Part shown: positions 22,908 through 30,497 of the stretch, piece after piece | Layout: each line of letters opens with the position of its first letter | Numbering within the stretch: position 1 is the stretch's first letter | Source: an uncultured Eubacteriales bacterium | Lineage (GTDB): Bacteria > Bacillota > Clostridia > Oscillospirales > Oscillospiraceae | Length of the DNA: 36,701 bases | Assembly: GCA_900321275.1 (NCBI GenBank) | Contig: ONVI01000018.1 | Location: 1 to 36,701, forward strand | Direction of reading: 5' to 3' | Program-made: the position numbers and the translations under genes | The notes under the pieces: model-generated | Told to the model about the DNA's origin: nothing | The model's input: only the letters and a program-made list of their open reading frames with translations | Database searches by the model: none

Positions 22908-23678
22908 TCAGCTCTTTGGCCAGGCGGCGACGAAGGGCTGCTCATAGGGGACGTCCTTCTGCGCGCAGACGCCCTCGCGCCACATGTTGAAGAAGCGCCC
23001 GAAGGGGAAGACATAATAGCCGTCCTGACAGTGGTCGGTGATGTCGTAAGGATCGGCCAGAATCAGCACATCGTCGTAGGGGTCGTCCGTGCCGACACTG
23101 TCCAGACCGATCACGATCTGCCAGTGTCCGGCCCAGTCCACCCAGTCCACCATGACCGGTATGCCCGCGTCGAGCTTCTCGATCAGATAGCGCTCGGCCT
23201 CATCAATGTCGGCAAAGCGCGGTTCCGTATCCGCATGGGCGTCCACGTTCCAGCCGAGTCCTTCAAAGAATTTCGCAAGGCCTTCCACGCTGGTGCCCTT
23301 GGAGGTGTCGGTTTCGGCGATCTCCGCGATCTCCATTTCATCGTAGCCTTCCTCGCCGAAGCGGTGAAGCACCATCACGGCACTGGCCGTACCGCAGGTG
23401 TACTCGGTCGTCTGCTGATAGGTATCGAATCCGCTGAGAATATGGAGGGTATCCCCGCTCTTCATATTGTAGAAATCATTGATGACAAAGTAGCGGGATT
23501 CCGGATGATCGAGCGAACTCCCATAAGCGTCGGCGCCGTCTTCATCCGCCGTCGTGGGATAATTCTCCGGATAAGGGATGGTGTGAATCTCGGGCGCGGC
23601 ATACGCGGACGCGGCAAACAGGCAGAAGCTGAGCGCAAGCATCAATACCAGAAGCAGTAGCGCGGACTTTTTACTCAT
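22908..23678 (-). CDS. secreted C39-like (papain-fold) peptidase
   Basis: 256 residues from the ATG at 23678 (GGAGGG site). Signal peptide about 1-27 ending ASAYA. The mature part has the C39_2-type catalytic Cys in 'EYTCGTASAVMVLHRFG', the His in 'GHWQIVIGLD' and the Asp in 'ILADPYD'. It is probably exported and not fused to an ABC transporter, so it is unlikely to be the leader peptidase of a bacteriocin exporter. It begins 29 bp after the second CobW gene, so may be co-transcribed with it. The substrate is unknown. Confidence 0.82.
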   Translation of the reverse strand: MSKKSALLLLVLMLALSFCLFAASAYAAPEIHTIPYPENYPTTADEDGADAYGSSLDHPESRYFVINDFYNMKSGDTLHILSGFDTYQQTTEYTCGTASAVMVLHRFGEEGYDEMEIAEIAETDTSKGTSVEGLAKFFEGLGWNVDAHADTEPRFADIDEAERYLIEKLDAGIPVMVDWVDWAGHWQIVIGLDSVGTDDPYDDVLILADPYDITDHCQDGYYVFPFGRFFNMWREGVCAQKDVPYEQPFVAAWPKS

Positions 23679-23707
23679 AAGAATCCCTCCGTTATTCTGA
23701 AAGCTTT

Positions 23708-24667
23708 TCAATAGAACGTGGCAACGGCCTGCTCGGGCGGCTCGCAGTCCTCATGGCTGATGTAGGTCAGCACGGGGCCCTTGCGTCCGTAGGCCATGGA
23801 GAACTTGAAGTTGATCTTCGCGGTGAGGATCACCCAGCCCTCGTCCTTCATGGTGTCGGCCTTGTCCCAGCTGCAGACCAGCGCCGCAAACTGGATATCC
23901 TCCACGCAGCAGGTCATGACATGGCGGCCGATGACAAAGGTCTTGGGCGGCAGACGCTTGCGCAGCAGGGTCTTGGCCTTGAAGCGCACGGTCTTGCCCT
24001 CGTACTTTTTGGGTTCCTCGCTCATATCGCGGTACCAGAGGGCGTAATCGTCGTCGCCGATCTCGATGATCGGGGCATCCACGTCGAAAGGCAGCGGGTC
24101 CTCGATGTCATCGTAGACCACGTTGCCGTCCGGGGCCTCGTAGGCGATATCCGCCCTTCTGGAAGCTCCGCGGACGATCTTGTGAAACTCCATCTTGTCC
24201 ATGTCCGGCTGGAAGCGGTTGAAGACCACCAGCTCGCAGCTCTTGAGCTTGTCATAGACGAGATTGCGCATATTGGCGTTGTAGCTGAGGAAGGTGGTGG
24301 CGTCGGCAAACATGAACTCCTGATACACCATCCAGTTTTCCGGCATGGCGGAGTAGAGCGCATCCAAAAGCCACATGCCGTTATACTCGATCAGCACGCG
24401 CTCGGCCTTCGTCTCCTTCACGTAACGCAGGAGATTTTCGGCCGTCAGCTCGCTCTGATCCCGGATCGTGCGGATCTGAACGGTCCTGGAGGCGAACTGA
24501 TCGGGCTCGTATTCCTCGATGCCCTCCTCGCACAGCAGGAGCAGGGTGCGTTCCCCATTGCAGAAGCGCTTGTCCTCCAGGGTCTCCTGGATGAACTTCG
24601 TCTTGCCGGCCTCCAAAAAGCCGGTGAACAGATAGACAGGCATGTCCCGTCCGGTGTTATTAGCCAA
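23708..24667 (-). CDS. CobW/P47K-like GTPase without the CxCC motif
   Basis: About 319 residues. Walker A is 'GFLEAGKTKF' (about 16-25), but the GCxCC metal motif of the COG0523 family is absent ('LLLLCEEGIEEYE' in that region). The C-terminal part keeps a CobW-C-like beta region. The start is probably a TTG at 24667, 9 bp after AAGGAG and overlapping the upstream gene by 8 bp; an ATG at 24643 is possible. It is paired with the His-rich CobW protein, so the two may act together as a metal chaperone pair. Confidence 0.8.
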   Translation of the reverse strand: MANNTGRDMPVYLFTGFLEAGKTKFIQETLEDKRFCNGERTLLLLCEEGIEEYEPDQFASRTVQIRTIRDQSELTAENLLRYVKETKAERVLIEYNGMWLLDALYSAMPENWMVYQEFMFADATTFLSYNANMRNLVYDKLKSCELVVFNRFQPDMDKMEFHKIVRGASRRADIAYEAPDGNVVYDDIEDPLPFDVDAPIIEIGDDDYALWYRDMSEEPKKYEGKTVRFKAKTLLRKRLPPKTFVIGRHVMTCCVEDIQFAALVCSWDKADTMKDEGWVILTAKINFKFSMAYGRKGPVLTYISHEDCEPPEQAVATFY

Positions 24668-25871
24668 GGTTGAACAGCTCCTTCAGGGCAGTTTCGTTGA
24701 GATTCGAGCCGATCACGCAGAAGCGGCCGGTCACAGCGGCCTGACCGCGGCGCAGGTCGACCTCGCCGGGGACATAGTCGAAATACAGCCACTGACCGTC
24801 GGCGGAATCGACAATGCCCTTTGCGCGCAGGACAGCGCCGAAACGGGCCTCGTCCTCGAGCTTTTCGAGAATGCCGCGCAGCTCGTCCTCCGTGAACTTC
24901 TTGGGCGTTTCCATGCCCCAGCTCTGGAAGATCTCGTCGGCGTGGTGATGATGGTGATGGTGTTCATGCTCGTCGTCATCGTCATCGTCATGGTGATGGT
25001 GGCACTCGCACTCCGGATCGTCGCATTCCTCACCGTCGTGGTGATGATGGTGGTGATGCTCATGCTCGTCGTCATCGTCGTGGTCATGGTGATGGTGGCA
25101 CTCGCACTCCGGATCGTCGCACTCCTCGCCGTCATGGTGATGATGGTGGTGATGCTCATGCTCATCGTCATCGTCGTGGTCGTGGTGATGGTGGCACTCG
25201 CACTCCGGATCGTCGCACTCGTCCTCGTCATGGTGATGGTGATGGTGGTGCTCATGCTCCATCTTTTCCAGCTCATGCCTGAGGCCGTTTTTATCCATGG
25301 CCTCAAGGATCTGCGCGCCGGTGAGCTGATCCCAGGGGGTGGTGATGAGACCGGCCTCCGGGTTCAGGGCCTTGAGGATTTCGGTGGCCTCAAGGATCTT
25401 TTCGGGTTTGACGGAGCCGGTGCGGCTCATGACGATGAGGTCGGCGTTGGCAACCTGATCGTTGAAGAATTCGCCGAAATTGCGGGCGTACATTTTGGCC
25501 TTGCCCGCGTCCACGACGGTGACCTTCGCGCCGATGTGCGCGCCCTCCACGCGCTCCACCGCGGCGGCGACGTCGGACAGCTTGCCGACGCCCGACGGCT
25601 CGATGAGGATACGGTCGGGGGCGAACTCGTCCATGACCTTTTTGAGGGCCTTGGTGAAGTCGCCCACCAGGGTGCAGCAGATGCAGCCGGAATTCATCTC
25701 CGTGATCTGGACGCCCGCATCCTGCAGGAAGCCGCCGTCAATGGCGATCTCGCCGAACTCGTTCTCGATGAGGACGAGCTTTTCGTTCTTGTAGCCCTCC
25801 GCGATCAGCTTGCGGATGAGCGTGGTTTTCCCCGCGCCGAGAAAGCCGGAGAAAATGTCTATTCTTGTCAT
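24660..25871 (-). CDS. CobW/COG0523 metal-chaperone GTPase with a His-rich insert
   Basis: 403 residues. Walker A 'GFLGAGKTTL' (9-18), CxCC motif 'SGCICCTLVG' (C63, C65, C66) and 'ENEFGEIAID' mark the COG0523 GTPases, which deliver Zn, Co or other metals to client proteins. Residues about 206-312 are an in-frame low-complexity insert with about 46 His, many Asp/Glu and nine Cys, made of three 32-residue repeats. Such inserts can store or buffer metal ions. The CobW C-terminal domain follows (about 320-403). The client is unknown; the next two genes on the strand are a second CobW protein and a secreted peptidase. Confidence 0.92.
   Translation of the reverse strand: MTRIDIFSGFLGAGKTTLIRKLIAEGYKNEKLVLIENEFGEIAIDGGFLQDAGVQITEMNSGCICCTLVGDFTKALKKVMDEFAPDRILIEPSGVGKLSDVAAAVERVEGAHIGAKVTVVDAGKAKMYARNFGEFFNDQVANADLIVMSRTGSVKPEKILEATEILKALNPEAGLITTPWDQLTGAQILEAMDKNGLRHELEKMEHEHHHHHHHDEDECDDPECECHHHHDHDDDDEHEHHHHHHHDGEECDDPECECHHHHDHDDDDEHEHHHHHHHDGEECDDPECECHHHHDDDDDDEHEHHHHHHHADEIFQSWGMETPKKFTEDELRGILEKLEDEARFGAVLRAKGIVDSADGQWLYFDYVPGEVDLRRGQAAVTGRFCVIGSNLNETALKELFNLG
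24942..25229 (-). repeat. three 96-bp tandem repeats inside the CobW gene
   Basis: Each 96-bp unit codes 32 residues (D-x-x-ECDDPECEC-HHHH-D-rich-EHEH7). Units differ by only a few bases, so recent expansion by slippage or unequal crossing-over is likely. Copy number probably varies between strains. Confidence 0.9.
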
Positions 25872-25910
25872 GGTTTCTTGCTTCCTTCCATGTTTTATTT
25901 ACCGTTATTG

Positions 25911-25920
25911 CATTATATCA
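25911..25920 (-). promoter_or_regulatory. extended -10 promoter for the CobW pair
   Basis: Minus strand TGATATAATG gives TGnTATAAT, an extended -10, about 40 bp upstream of the ATG at 25871. No good -35 is seen. A Zur-like operator was sought and not recognised. Confidence 0.45.
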
Positions 25921-25947
25921 CCCTTGTCAATGCCCCATCCGTACAAA

Positions 25948-25970
25948 AACCGGGGCATTTCGCCCCGGTT
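25948..25970 (-). terminator. terminator of the 26001-26963 gene
   Basis: Minus strand AACCGGGGC / GCCCCGGTT hairpin followed by TTTTTG. Confidence 0.82.
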
Positions 25971-26000
25971 GAAAAGTTTTACCGATTATTCATAATCCCC

Positions 26001-26963
26001 TTATTGGCTGATCGTGTAGCCGGAGATATCGAACAGCGTCTCGTCCACCTTGTCGTCAATGCCGTGGACGGTGTAGACCGTCTCCCCCATCTGCGGCGCC
26101 ACGACCGGGGCGCCCACGACAATGCGGATCAGGTTTCCGGCGTCGTCAAAGCAGCAGACGGCTTCGGCGGTATAGTCCTGGGCGGGGTAGACCTCCGCAG
26201 TATAGGAAACACCCTCAAGCTCCCGCGTCTCTGTCTGATAGTCCGTGCGCATGGCGCGCTCATAGAGCGTCTTGTAGAGCTCGTCGGTCAGGAGGATATT
26301 CTCCTTCAGCAGGCTCAAAGAGGTCGACAGCGCGATATTTCCCCGCTTCTCATTCGGATACAGTACATAGCTCGTCCCGTCCAGGAAGGCGGTCGCCGTG
26401 AGTTGCTCATAACCGCCCGCTTTTGTGGTGCGCAGGGAGAAGAGCTTTCCGTCCTTTTCGTGGACGTCAAAGATCGACGTGGAATCCATGAAGTCGGAGT
26501 GATACTCGTAATCCAGATGCGCGCCCTTTTTGGCGTCGATGCCGTGGAATACTGCGTACAGCTTTGAATCAGGCGCGTGATTCTCCGGGGTGAAGCCTGT
26601 TGTATCCACGCCCGCGGCGGCGTAGTAAAGATATAGTCCCTGGCCCATCTCCATCTCGATGATCCCGTCCCGGAGTCTGACGTCCTGCGGGATGCCTTCA
26701 TCGCTGTACAGGGTGACGATTCCGTCCTTCGCTTCCCATTTGGAGATTTTCTCCTCCATCCCCGCCATGGACAGAAGCCCCGTTCCGTCCTTCGCCAGGG
26801 TGAGCACAGAGCTGAGGCCCATGCTCTCGGGCGTCTTCTGCTCGCCCGCCATTTCGATGGCAAACAGCGTGTATTCGCCGTCGACCGCCGTGTCCGCCCA
26901 TGCGCCCAGGCAAAAGGCAGACAGCATAACGGCCGCTGTCAGAATTGCGATTATGCGTTTCAT
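26001..26963 (-). CDS. secreted protein of unknown function
   Basis: 320 residues from the ATG at 26963 (AAAGGAGC site; the frame could start 7 codons earlier). Signal peptide about 1-23 ending GAWA. The first third looks like the lipocalin-like/META-type small beta domain of Clostridial secreted proteins ('GEYTLFAIEMAGEQ', 'SVLTLAKDGTGLLSM', 'KWEAKDGIVTLYSDEG'). The rest has no motif I recognise. It has its own promoter and terminator. Function unknown. Confidence 0.75.
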   Translation of the reverse strand: MKRIIAILTAAVMLSAFCLGAWADTAVDGEYTLFAIEMAGEQKTPESMGLSSVLTLAKDGTGLLSMAGMEEKISKWEAKDGIVTLYSDEGIPQDVRLRDGIIEMEMGQGLYLYYAAAGVDTTGFTPENHAPDSKLYAVFHGIDAKKGAHLDYEYHSDFMDSTSIFDVHEKDGKLFSLRTTKAGGYEQLTATAFLDGTSYVLYPNEKRGNIALSTSLSLLKENILLTDELYKTLYERAMRTDYQTETRELEGVSYTAEVYPAQDYTAEAVCCFDDAGNLIRIVVGAPVVAPQMGETVYTVHGIDDKVDETLFDISGYTISQ

Positions 26964-27032
26964 GGCTGCTCCTTTCCGCCGCAATTTGCGGCCGGTTCTT
27001 TCCCAGTCGGATTACATACTTTTGATGTTGTT

Positions 27033-27062
27033 ATTTTACCATGCGGCAGCTTGCTTTGTAAA
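27033..27062 (-). promoter_or_regulatory. promoter of the 26001-26963 gene
   Basis: Minus strand: TTTACA (27062-27057), 18-bp spacer, TAAAAT (27038-27033), about 70 bp upstream of the start. Confidence 0.5.
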
Positions 27063-27076
27063 GGGAAACAAAGAAA

Positions 27077-27120
27077 CGGATTGCCACGCCAGTGACATCG
27101 GTCACTGGCGTGGCAATCCG
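27077..27120 (-). terminator. long perfect terminator hairpin after sufB
   Basis: A 20-bp perfect inverted repeat (CGGATTGCCACGCCAGTGAC and its complement) around a 4-base loop, followed on the minus strand by TTTCTTTG. The stem is unusually long and perfect for a terminator; a mini-element origin is possible. Confidence 0.75.
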
Positions 27121-27132
27121 TTTTCTTCCCGT

Positions 27133-28053
27133 TTATCTCAAAAATCCGTTGATGATCTGTTCCTCGGCTTCGGCTTCGGTCAGGCCGAGGGTCATGAGCT
27201 TGATGATCTGGTCGCCGGCGATTTTGCCGATGGCGGCCTCGTGGACGAGGGCGGAGTCAATGCAGTTGGCTTCCAGCTCCGGAATAGCCAAAACCTTCGC
27301 GTCGTCCATAATGATGGCGTCGCACTCGGTATGGCCGCTGGAGAGGGCGTTGCCCACAATGCGGGAGCGGTAGATCTGATAGCTCTTCTCCTTGGCGACG
27401 GAACGGGAGACCACATCGGCGCTGGAATCCTCACCGTTGAGTTCGACGGTATAGTCGCTCTCGGCCCGCTGCTCGCCATGGGTCAAAAGACGCTCATGCA
27501 CCACGAGGCGCGCACCCTTTTCAAGCTTTGCGACCGTGGAGCGCTTCGTGTCGTCCACGCCCTTGATCTGTACCATCTCCATCTCGACGCTGCTGCCCTC
27601 GCCGATGGTGACCTCGGTGCGGGGGTTCATGATGCGCTTGCCCGCGCCCTCGCCCGCGCCGTAGTGCTTCTCGACGTATTTGAGCCTGCAGTTTTTCCCG
27701 ATGAAGAAGCGGTGGACGCCGTCGTGGGCGGAGTCCTGATCGCCGCAGTTGTGGATGCCGCAGCCCGCGATGATGACCACGTCGCAATCGTCGCCGACGA
27801 AGAAGTCGTTGTACACGACCTCCTTCAGCCCGCTCTGAGACAGGACGACGGGGATGTGGACGCTCTCGTTCTTCGTGCCTTCTTTGATGCGGATGTCGAT
27901 GCCGGGCTTGTCGGTCTTGGAGCTGATTTCGATATTGGCGGTGGAGTTGCGCCCTGCCGCCTCGCCGTTTGCGCGGATATTGTACGCGCCCTCCGGTACC
28001 TTGTGCAGGTCGGCGATCTCTTTAAGGAGCTGCTTTTGGATCTCACTCAGCAT
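27133..28053 (-). CDS. sufB: SufB/SufD-family Fe-S scaffold protein (short form)
   Basis: 306 residues, shorter than the 450-480 of SufB in the full SUF operon. The C-terminal beta-helix core is present ('GAGKRIMNPRTEVTIGEGSSVEMEM' region to 'IPELEANCIDSALVHEAAIGKIAGDQ'), with 'HEAAIGKI' as the typical SufB/D end motif. It partners with SufC, its gene overlapping sufC by 11 bp. No SufS, SufU or SufE gene lies here. This is the two-gene arrangement seen in minimal SUF-like (SMS) systems of anaerobes, which supply Fe-S clusters such as those needed by the ferredoxin-dependent enzymes. Confidence 0.85.
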   Translation of the reverse strand: MLSEIQKQLLKEIADLHKVPEGAYNIRANGEAAGRNSTANIEISSKTDKPGIDIRIKEGTKNESVHIPVVLSQSGLKEVVYNDFFVGDDCDVVIIAGCGIHNCGDQDSAHDGVHRFFIGKNCRLKYVEKHYGAGEGAGKRIMNPRTEVTIGEGSSVEMEMVQIKGVDDTKRSTVAKLEKGARLVVHERLLTHGEQRAESDYTVELNGEDSSADVVSRSVAKEKSYQIYRSRIVGNALSSGHTECDAIIMDDAKVLAIPELEANCIDSALVHEAAIGKIAGDQIIKLMTLGLTEAEAEEQIINGFLR

Positions 28054-28789
28054 GGTTCACGCCTCCCTCCAGAATGCGGTTGCAGGTGACGGGGATGGTG
28101 CTCTTCATGAGCTCGGGCAGCATCTCCTCCTTGCTGCCCCGGCCGCGCACCTGTCCGTCCGCGATGAGGATGATGGAATCGGCGATTTCAAGGATGCGCT
28201 CCTGATGGGAGATGATGAGGATGGAGGCGTGGGTGCGCTTCTGCATATCCTCAAAGACCTTGATGAGGCTCTGGAAGCTCCAGAGGTCGATGCCCGCCTC
28301 CGGCTCGTCAAAGACGGAGAGGGTGGTGCCGCGGGCGAGGACGGTGGCGATCTCGATGCGCTTCATCTCGCCGCCGGAGAGGCTGGCGTTGACCTCGCGG
28401 TCGATATAGTCGCGCGCGCAGAGGCCCACCGCGGAGAGGTATTCGCAGGCGTCTCCCACAGAGAGATCCTTGCCGGAGGCCAGACGCAGCAGGTCGACGA
28501 CATGGATGCCCTTGAAGCGTACGGGCTGCTGGAGGGCAAAGCTGATGCCAAGGCGGGCACGTTCCGTGATGCCCATGTCGGTGATGTCCTGCCCATTGAG
28601 CAGGATGCGGCCGGATTTCGGCTTCTCGATGCCCATGATGAGGCGGGCGAGCGTCGACTTGCCGCCGCCGTTCGGGCCGGTGATGACGACGAACTTTTCG
28701 TCCGGGACGACAAAGCTCACGTCCTTGATGATCTCTTTTTTGCTGTCCTCGTTTTCGACGCCGAAACAGAGGTTTTTCAGTTCGAGCAT
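28043..28789 (-). CDS. sufC: Fe-S assembly ATPase SufC
   Basis: 248 residues, ABC-type ATPase without membrane segments: Walker A 'GPNGGGKST', signature 'LSGGEMKR', Walker B 'LSVFDEPEAGIDLW' and H-switch 'IISHQE'. The signature and the Glu-Pro-Glu-Ala after Walker B are typical of SufC. It drives conformational change in the SufB/D scaffold. It starts the sufCB operon from a TATAAT promoter. Confidence 0.93.
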   Translation of the reverse strand: MLELKNLCFGVENEDSKKEIIKDVSFVVPDEKFVVITGPNGGGKSTLARLIMGIEKPKSGRILLNGQDITDMGITERARLGISFALQQPVRFKGIHVVDLLRLASGKDLSVGDACEYLSAVGLCARDYIDREVNASLSGGEMKRIEIATVLARGTTLSVFDEPEAGIDLWSFQSLIKVFEDMQKRTHASILIISHQERILEIADSIILIADGQVRGRGSKEEMLPELMKSTIPVTCNRILEGGVNHAE

Positions 28790-28833
28790 ATAGATAAAAC
28801 CCTTTCTGGTGATTTCTGTCGTAACGCGAAAGT

Positions 28834-28861
28834 ATTATAGCATAATTTACGGAAAGCACAA
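28834..28861 (-). promoter_or_regulatory. promoter of the sufCB operon
   Basis: Minus strand: TTGTGC (28861-28856), 16-bp spacer ending TGC, perfect TATAAT (28839-28834). Transcription should start about 35 bp before sufC. No IscR-like operator was recognised. Confidence 0.72.
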
Positions 28862-28914
28862 GAACAAAGTGGAGCTGCGCACGGCTCTCCTTTTTCAAAG
28901 GGATGCAGCCAATA

Positions 28915-30261
28915 TCACCCTTTCGCGGTGGTGAGCCACAGCGTATAGTCCAAGCCGTCGCCGGGGTAGGAATAGGGCTGGGTATAGTCCTCGTTCATGT
29001 AGATGGTATAGTCACCCCAGCGGGCCTCCCAGGGGAGGTATTCCCAATCCGCCGGAACCTCTATCGTCTCTCTCCGGATATGCGGGCCGCCGTTGTACCA
29101 GTCCTCCCAGATCAGATTCACATGGCGCAGCGGTTTCTCCCAGCTGTCAAGGTATTCGGCGGCGGGCGGCGTCTCGTCATAATGAAAGCCGAGTACGACG
29201 GGAGAGGCTTCTTCATCGGTCTGACTGCGCATCTCCCGCAGCAGCAGCACGCCCCGGTCTATGGCCACATCCTCATTCCAGTCGCCCGTATAGGTGATGT
29301 GCGTGCGGATGAGATCACCGTCGACGCGGTCAAGATCCACGATCGCCGCGCCGTAGAGATAGTTGGAGATATAGTCGTCCCGGGATTTCTCATCGCCGCA
29401 GGCCGGGTCAAAGCCGGAGATGCGGGGGCGCAGCTTTCCGTCCTCGCCGGGCTCATAGCGGAACCAGCAGCCGCGGTACTCGCCCTCCACATAGTCCCCT
29501 TCCCCGCGCAGGATGCAGAGCTTGCCGTCATGCCGGAAAATCCGGATCGGCAGGCTGCCCTCGACATTGTTCTGAATCCTGACGCAGTCATAGAGGGAGA
29601 GGACGTTTTCCAGGGAATTGGCCGCGAGCAGCCCGTCCCAGTCAAAGTCCAGCGCCGGGTCCAGGACAGGCCGCAGCTCCTCCGTTTTGACATTTTGCAG
29701 GCTGTAGGGGAAGGCGCTGCCCGCGTCGCGGTTGCGGGTAAAGCGAAGGAGATAGCGCCGGTCGGAGACGGCGTTGAGGGCGTAGTGCTGGCGCACGGTC
29801 GCCGTCGCCTCATAGGGCGCGGGCGCATCCAGAAGGAATTCCACAGTCTGGCCCAGCAGCTCGTCCGCACGGGTCTTCTGCTTCCGGAAATCATAGCTGT
29901 GTCCGCCGTCCGACCTTCTCAGGAAGCGGGCGCCGTAGATGCTCTCCAGAAGCTCCACAGACATCGGCGCCGCGTCACGCACGCCGAGGGAGCGTTGGAA
30001 GTCGCGGATCTGCGCGTCCTCAAGCAGGTCAATATGTTCCGTGCGGGACAGCCAGGCGGCGTACCAGCCGGTTGCCGTCCAGAGGAAATCGTCGTTTGCG
30101 GGCGTAATATCCTCGGGGAAGCCGCCGTCGTAAAGGGCCATCGCCACGGCGAAGGACTGCGCCTCGACGCTGTCGGAGAAGGCGGGCTCGTCGGCGGACG
30201 CGGCGAGGACAAGGCCGATCATAAGCGCCGCCGCCAAAAGAAGGGAAAGCAGTTTTTTCAT
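28915..30261 (-). CDS. secreted protein of unknown function, 448 aa
   Basis: Starts at 30261 after AAAGGAG. Signal peptide about 1-23 (ALMIGLVLAASA). No transmembrane segment otherwise. The protein is rich in acidic, aromatic and Trp residues, and the last 100 residues contain repeated 'W/Y' motifs ('YNGGPHIRRETIEVP', 'WEYLPWEARWGDYTIYMNED') suggestive of a beta-rich domain. I recognise no catalytic motif. It is a single gene. Confidence 0.75.
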   Translation of the reverse strand: MKKLLSLLLAAALMIGLVLAASADEPAFSDSVEAQSFAVAMALYDGGFPEDITPANDDFLWTATGWYAAWLSRTEHIDLLEDAQIRDFQRSLGVRDAAPMSVELLESIYGARFLRRSDGGHSYDFRKQKTRADELLGQTVEFLLDAPAPYEATATVRQHYALNAVSDRRYLLRFTRNRDAGSAFPYSLQNVKTEELRPVLDPALDFDWDGLLAANSLENVLSLYDCVRIQNNVEGSLPIRIFRHDGKLCILRGEGDYVEGEYRGCWFRYEPGEDGKLRPRISGFDPACGDEKSRDDYISNYLYGAAIVDLDRVDGDLIRTHITYTGDWNEDVAIDRGVLLLREMRSQTDEEASPVVLGFHYDETPPAAEYLDSWEKPLRHVNLIWEDWYNGGPHIRRETIEVPADWEYLPWEARWGDYTIYMNEDYTQPYSYPGDGLDYTLWLTTAKG

Positions 30262-30279
30262 ATACGTTCTCCTTTATGG

Positions 30280-30324
30280 AAACGCTGAATAAATCGCCGC
30301 ACACTTCGATTTAATCAGCGCTTT
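30280..30324. repeat. short palindrome
   Basis: AAACGCTGAATAAATCG pairs with CGATTTAATCAGCGCTTT around a 10-base loop. It is just upstream of the secreted-protein gene and shares an arm with 10781-10798. Confidence 0.5.
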
Positions 30325-30327
30325 CTT

Positions 30328-30425
30328 ATCATTTCGGGCGGAACGAAGGGAAGCCGGGAAACCCCTTTTTGTTCCCGGTTGTTTGTACGGTGGGAGCTCT
30401 CCGTTCGGTCGAGATGCCACATGAA
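30328..30425. repeat. degenerate REP-like inverted element
   Basis: The left part, TCATTTCGGGCGGAACGAAG at 30328, and the right part, CTCTCCGTTCGGTCGAGATG, are inverted to each other. They resemble the TCATTTCGAGCGNAGCGAAG-type intergenic repeats common in Firmicutes and Bacteroidetes. An internal CCGGGAAACCCC...CCCGG hairpin is also present. It is much decayed. Confidence 0.45.
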
Positions 30426-30427
30426 AT

Positions 30428-30456
30428 TTGCAATTGCCCTGCGTTTGTGATAAAAT
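30428..30456 (+). promoter_or_regulatory. promoter of the membrane protein gene
   Basis: TTGCAA (30428-30433), 17-bp spacer, TAAAAT (30451-30456), 41 bp upstream of the ATG at 30498. Confidence 0.68.
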
Positions 30457-30497
30457 ATACATCATCCCGCAAAATTCGACAAGAATCGGAGGCTGCC

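Noticed and set aside
22908-23678. C39-like peptidase as the processing enzyme of the double-glycine LysM peptide
   Set aside because: It has a signal peptide and no ABC transporter domains, so it would act outside the cell, whereas leader cleavage occurs on the inside during export. It also lies 13 kb away.
24942-25229. Regularly spaced repeats that might be a CRISPR array
   Set aside because: The 96-bp units are contiguous, without unique spacers, and stay in frame inside the CobW gene.
27077-27120. A mobile mini-element (MITE) at the perfect 20-bp palindrome
   Set aside because: There is no target-site duplication or internal sequence, and position and following T-rich tract fit a terminator for sufB. 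A repeat origin was left as a note only.
28915-30261. Assignment of the secreted 448-residue protein to a glycosidase or peptidase family
   Set aside because: Trp/Tyr-rich segments suggest a beta-rich domain but no catalytic motif could be recognised.
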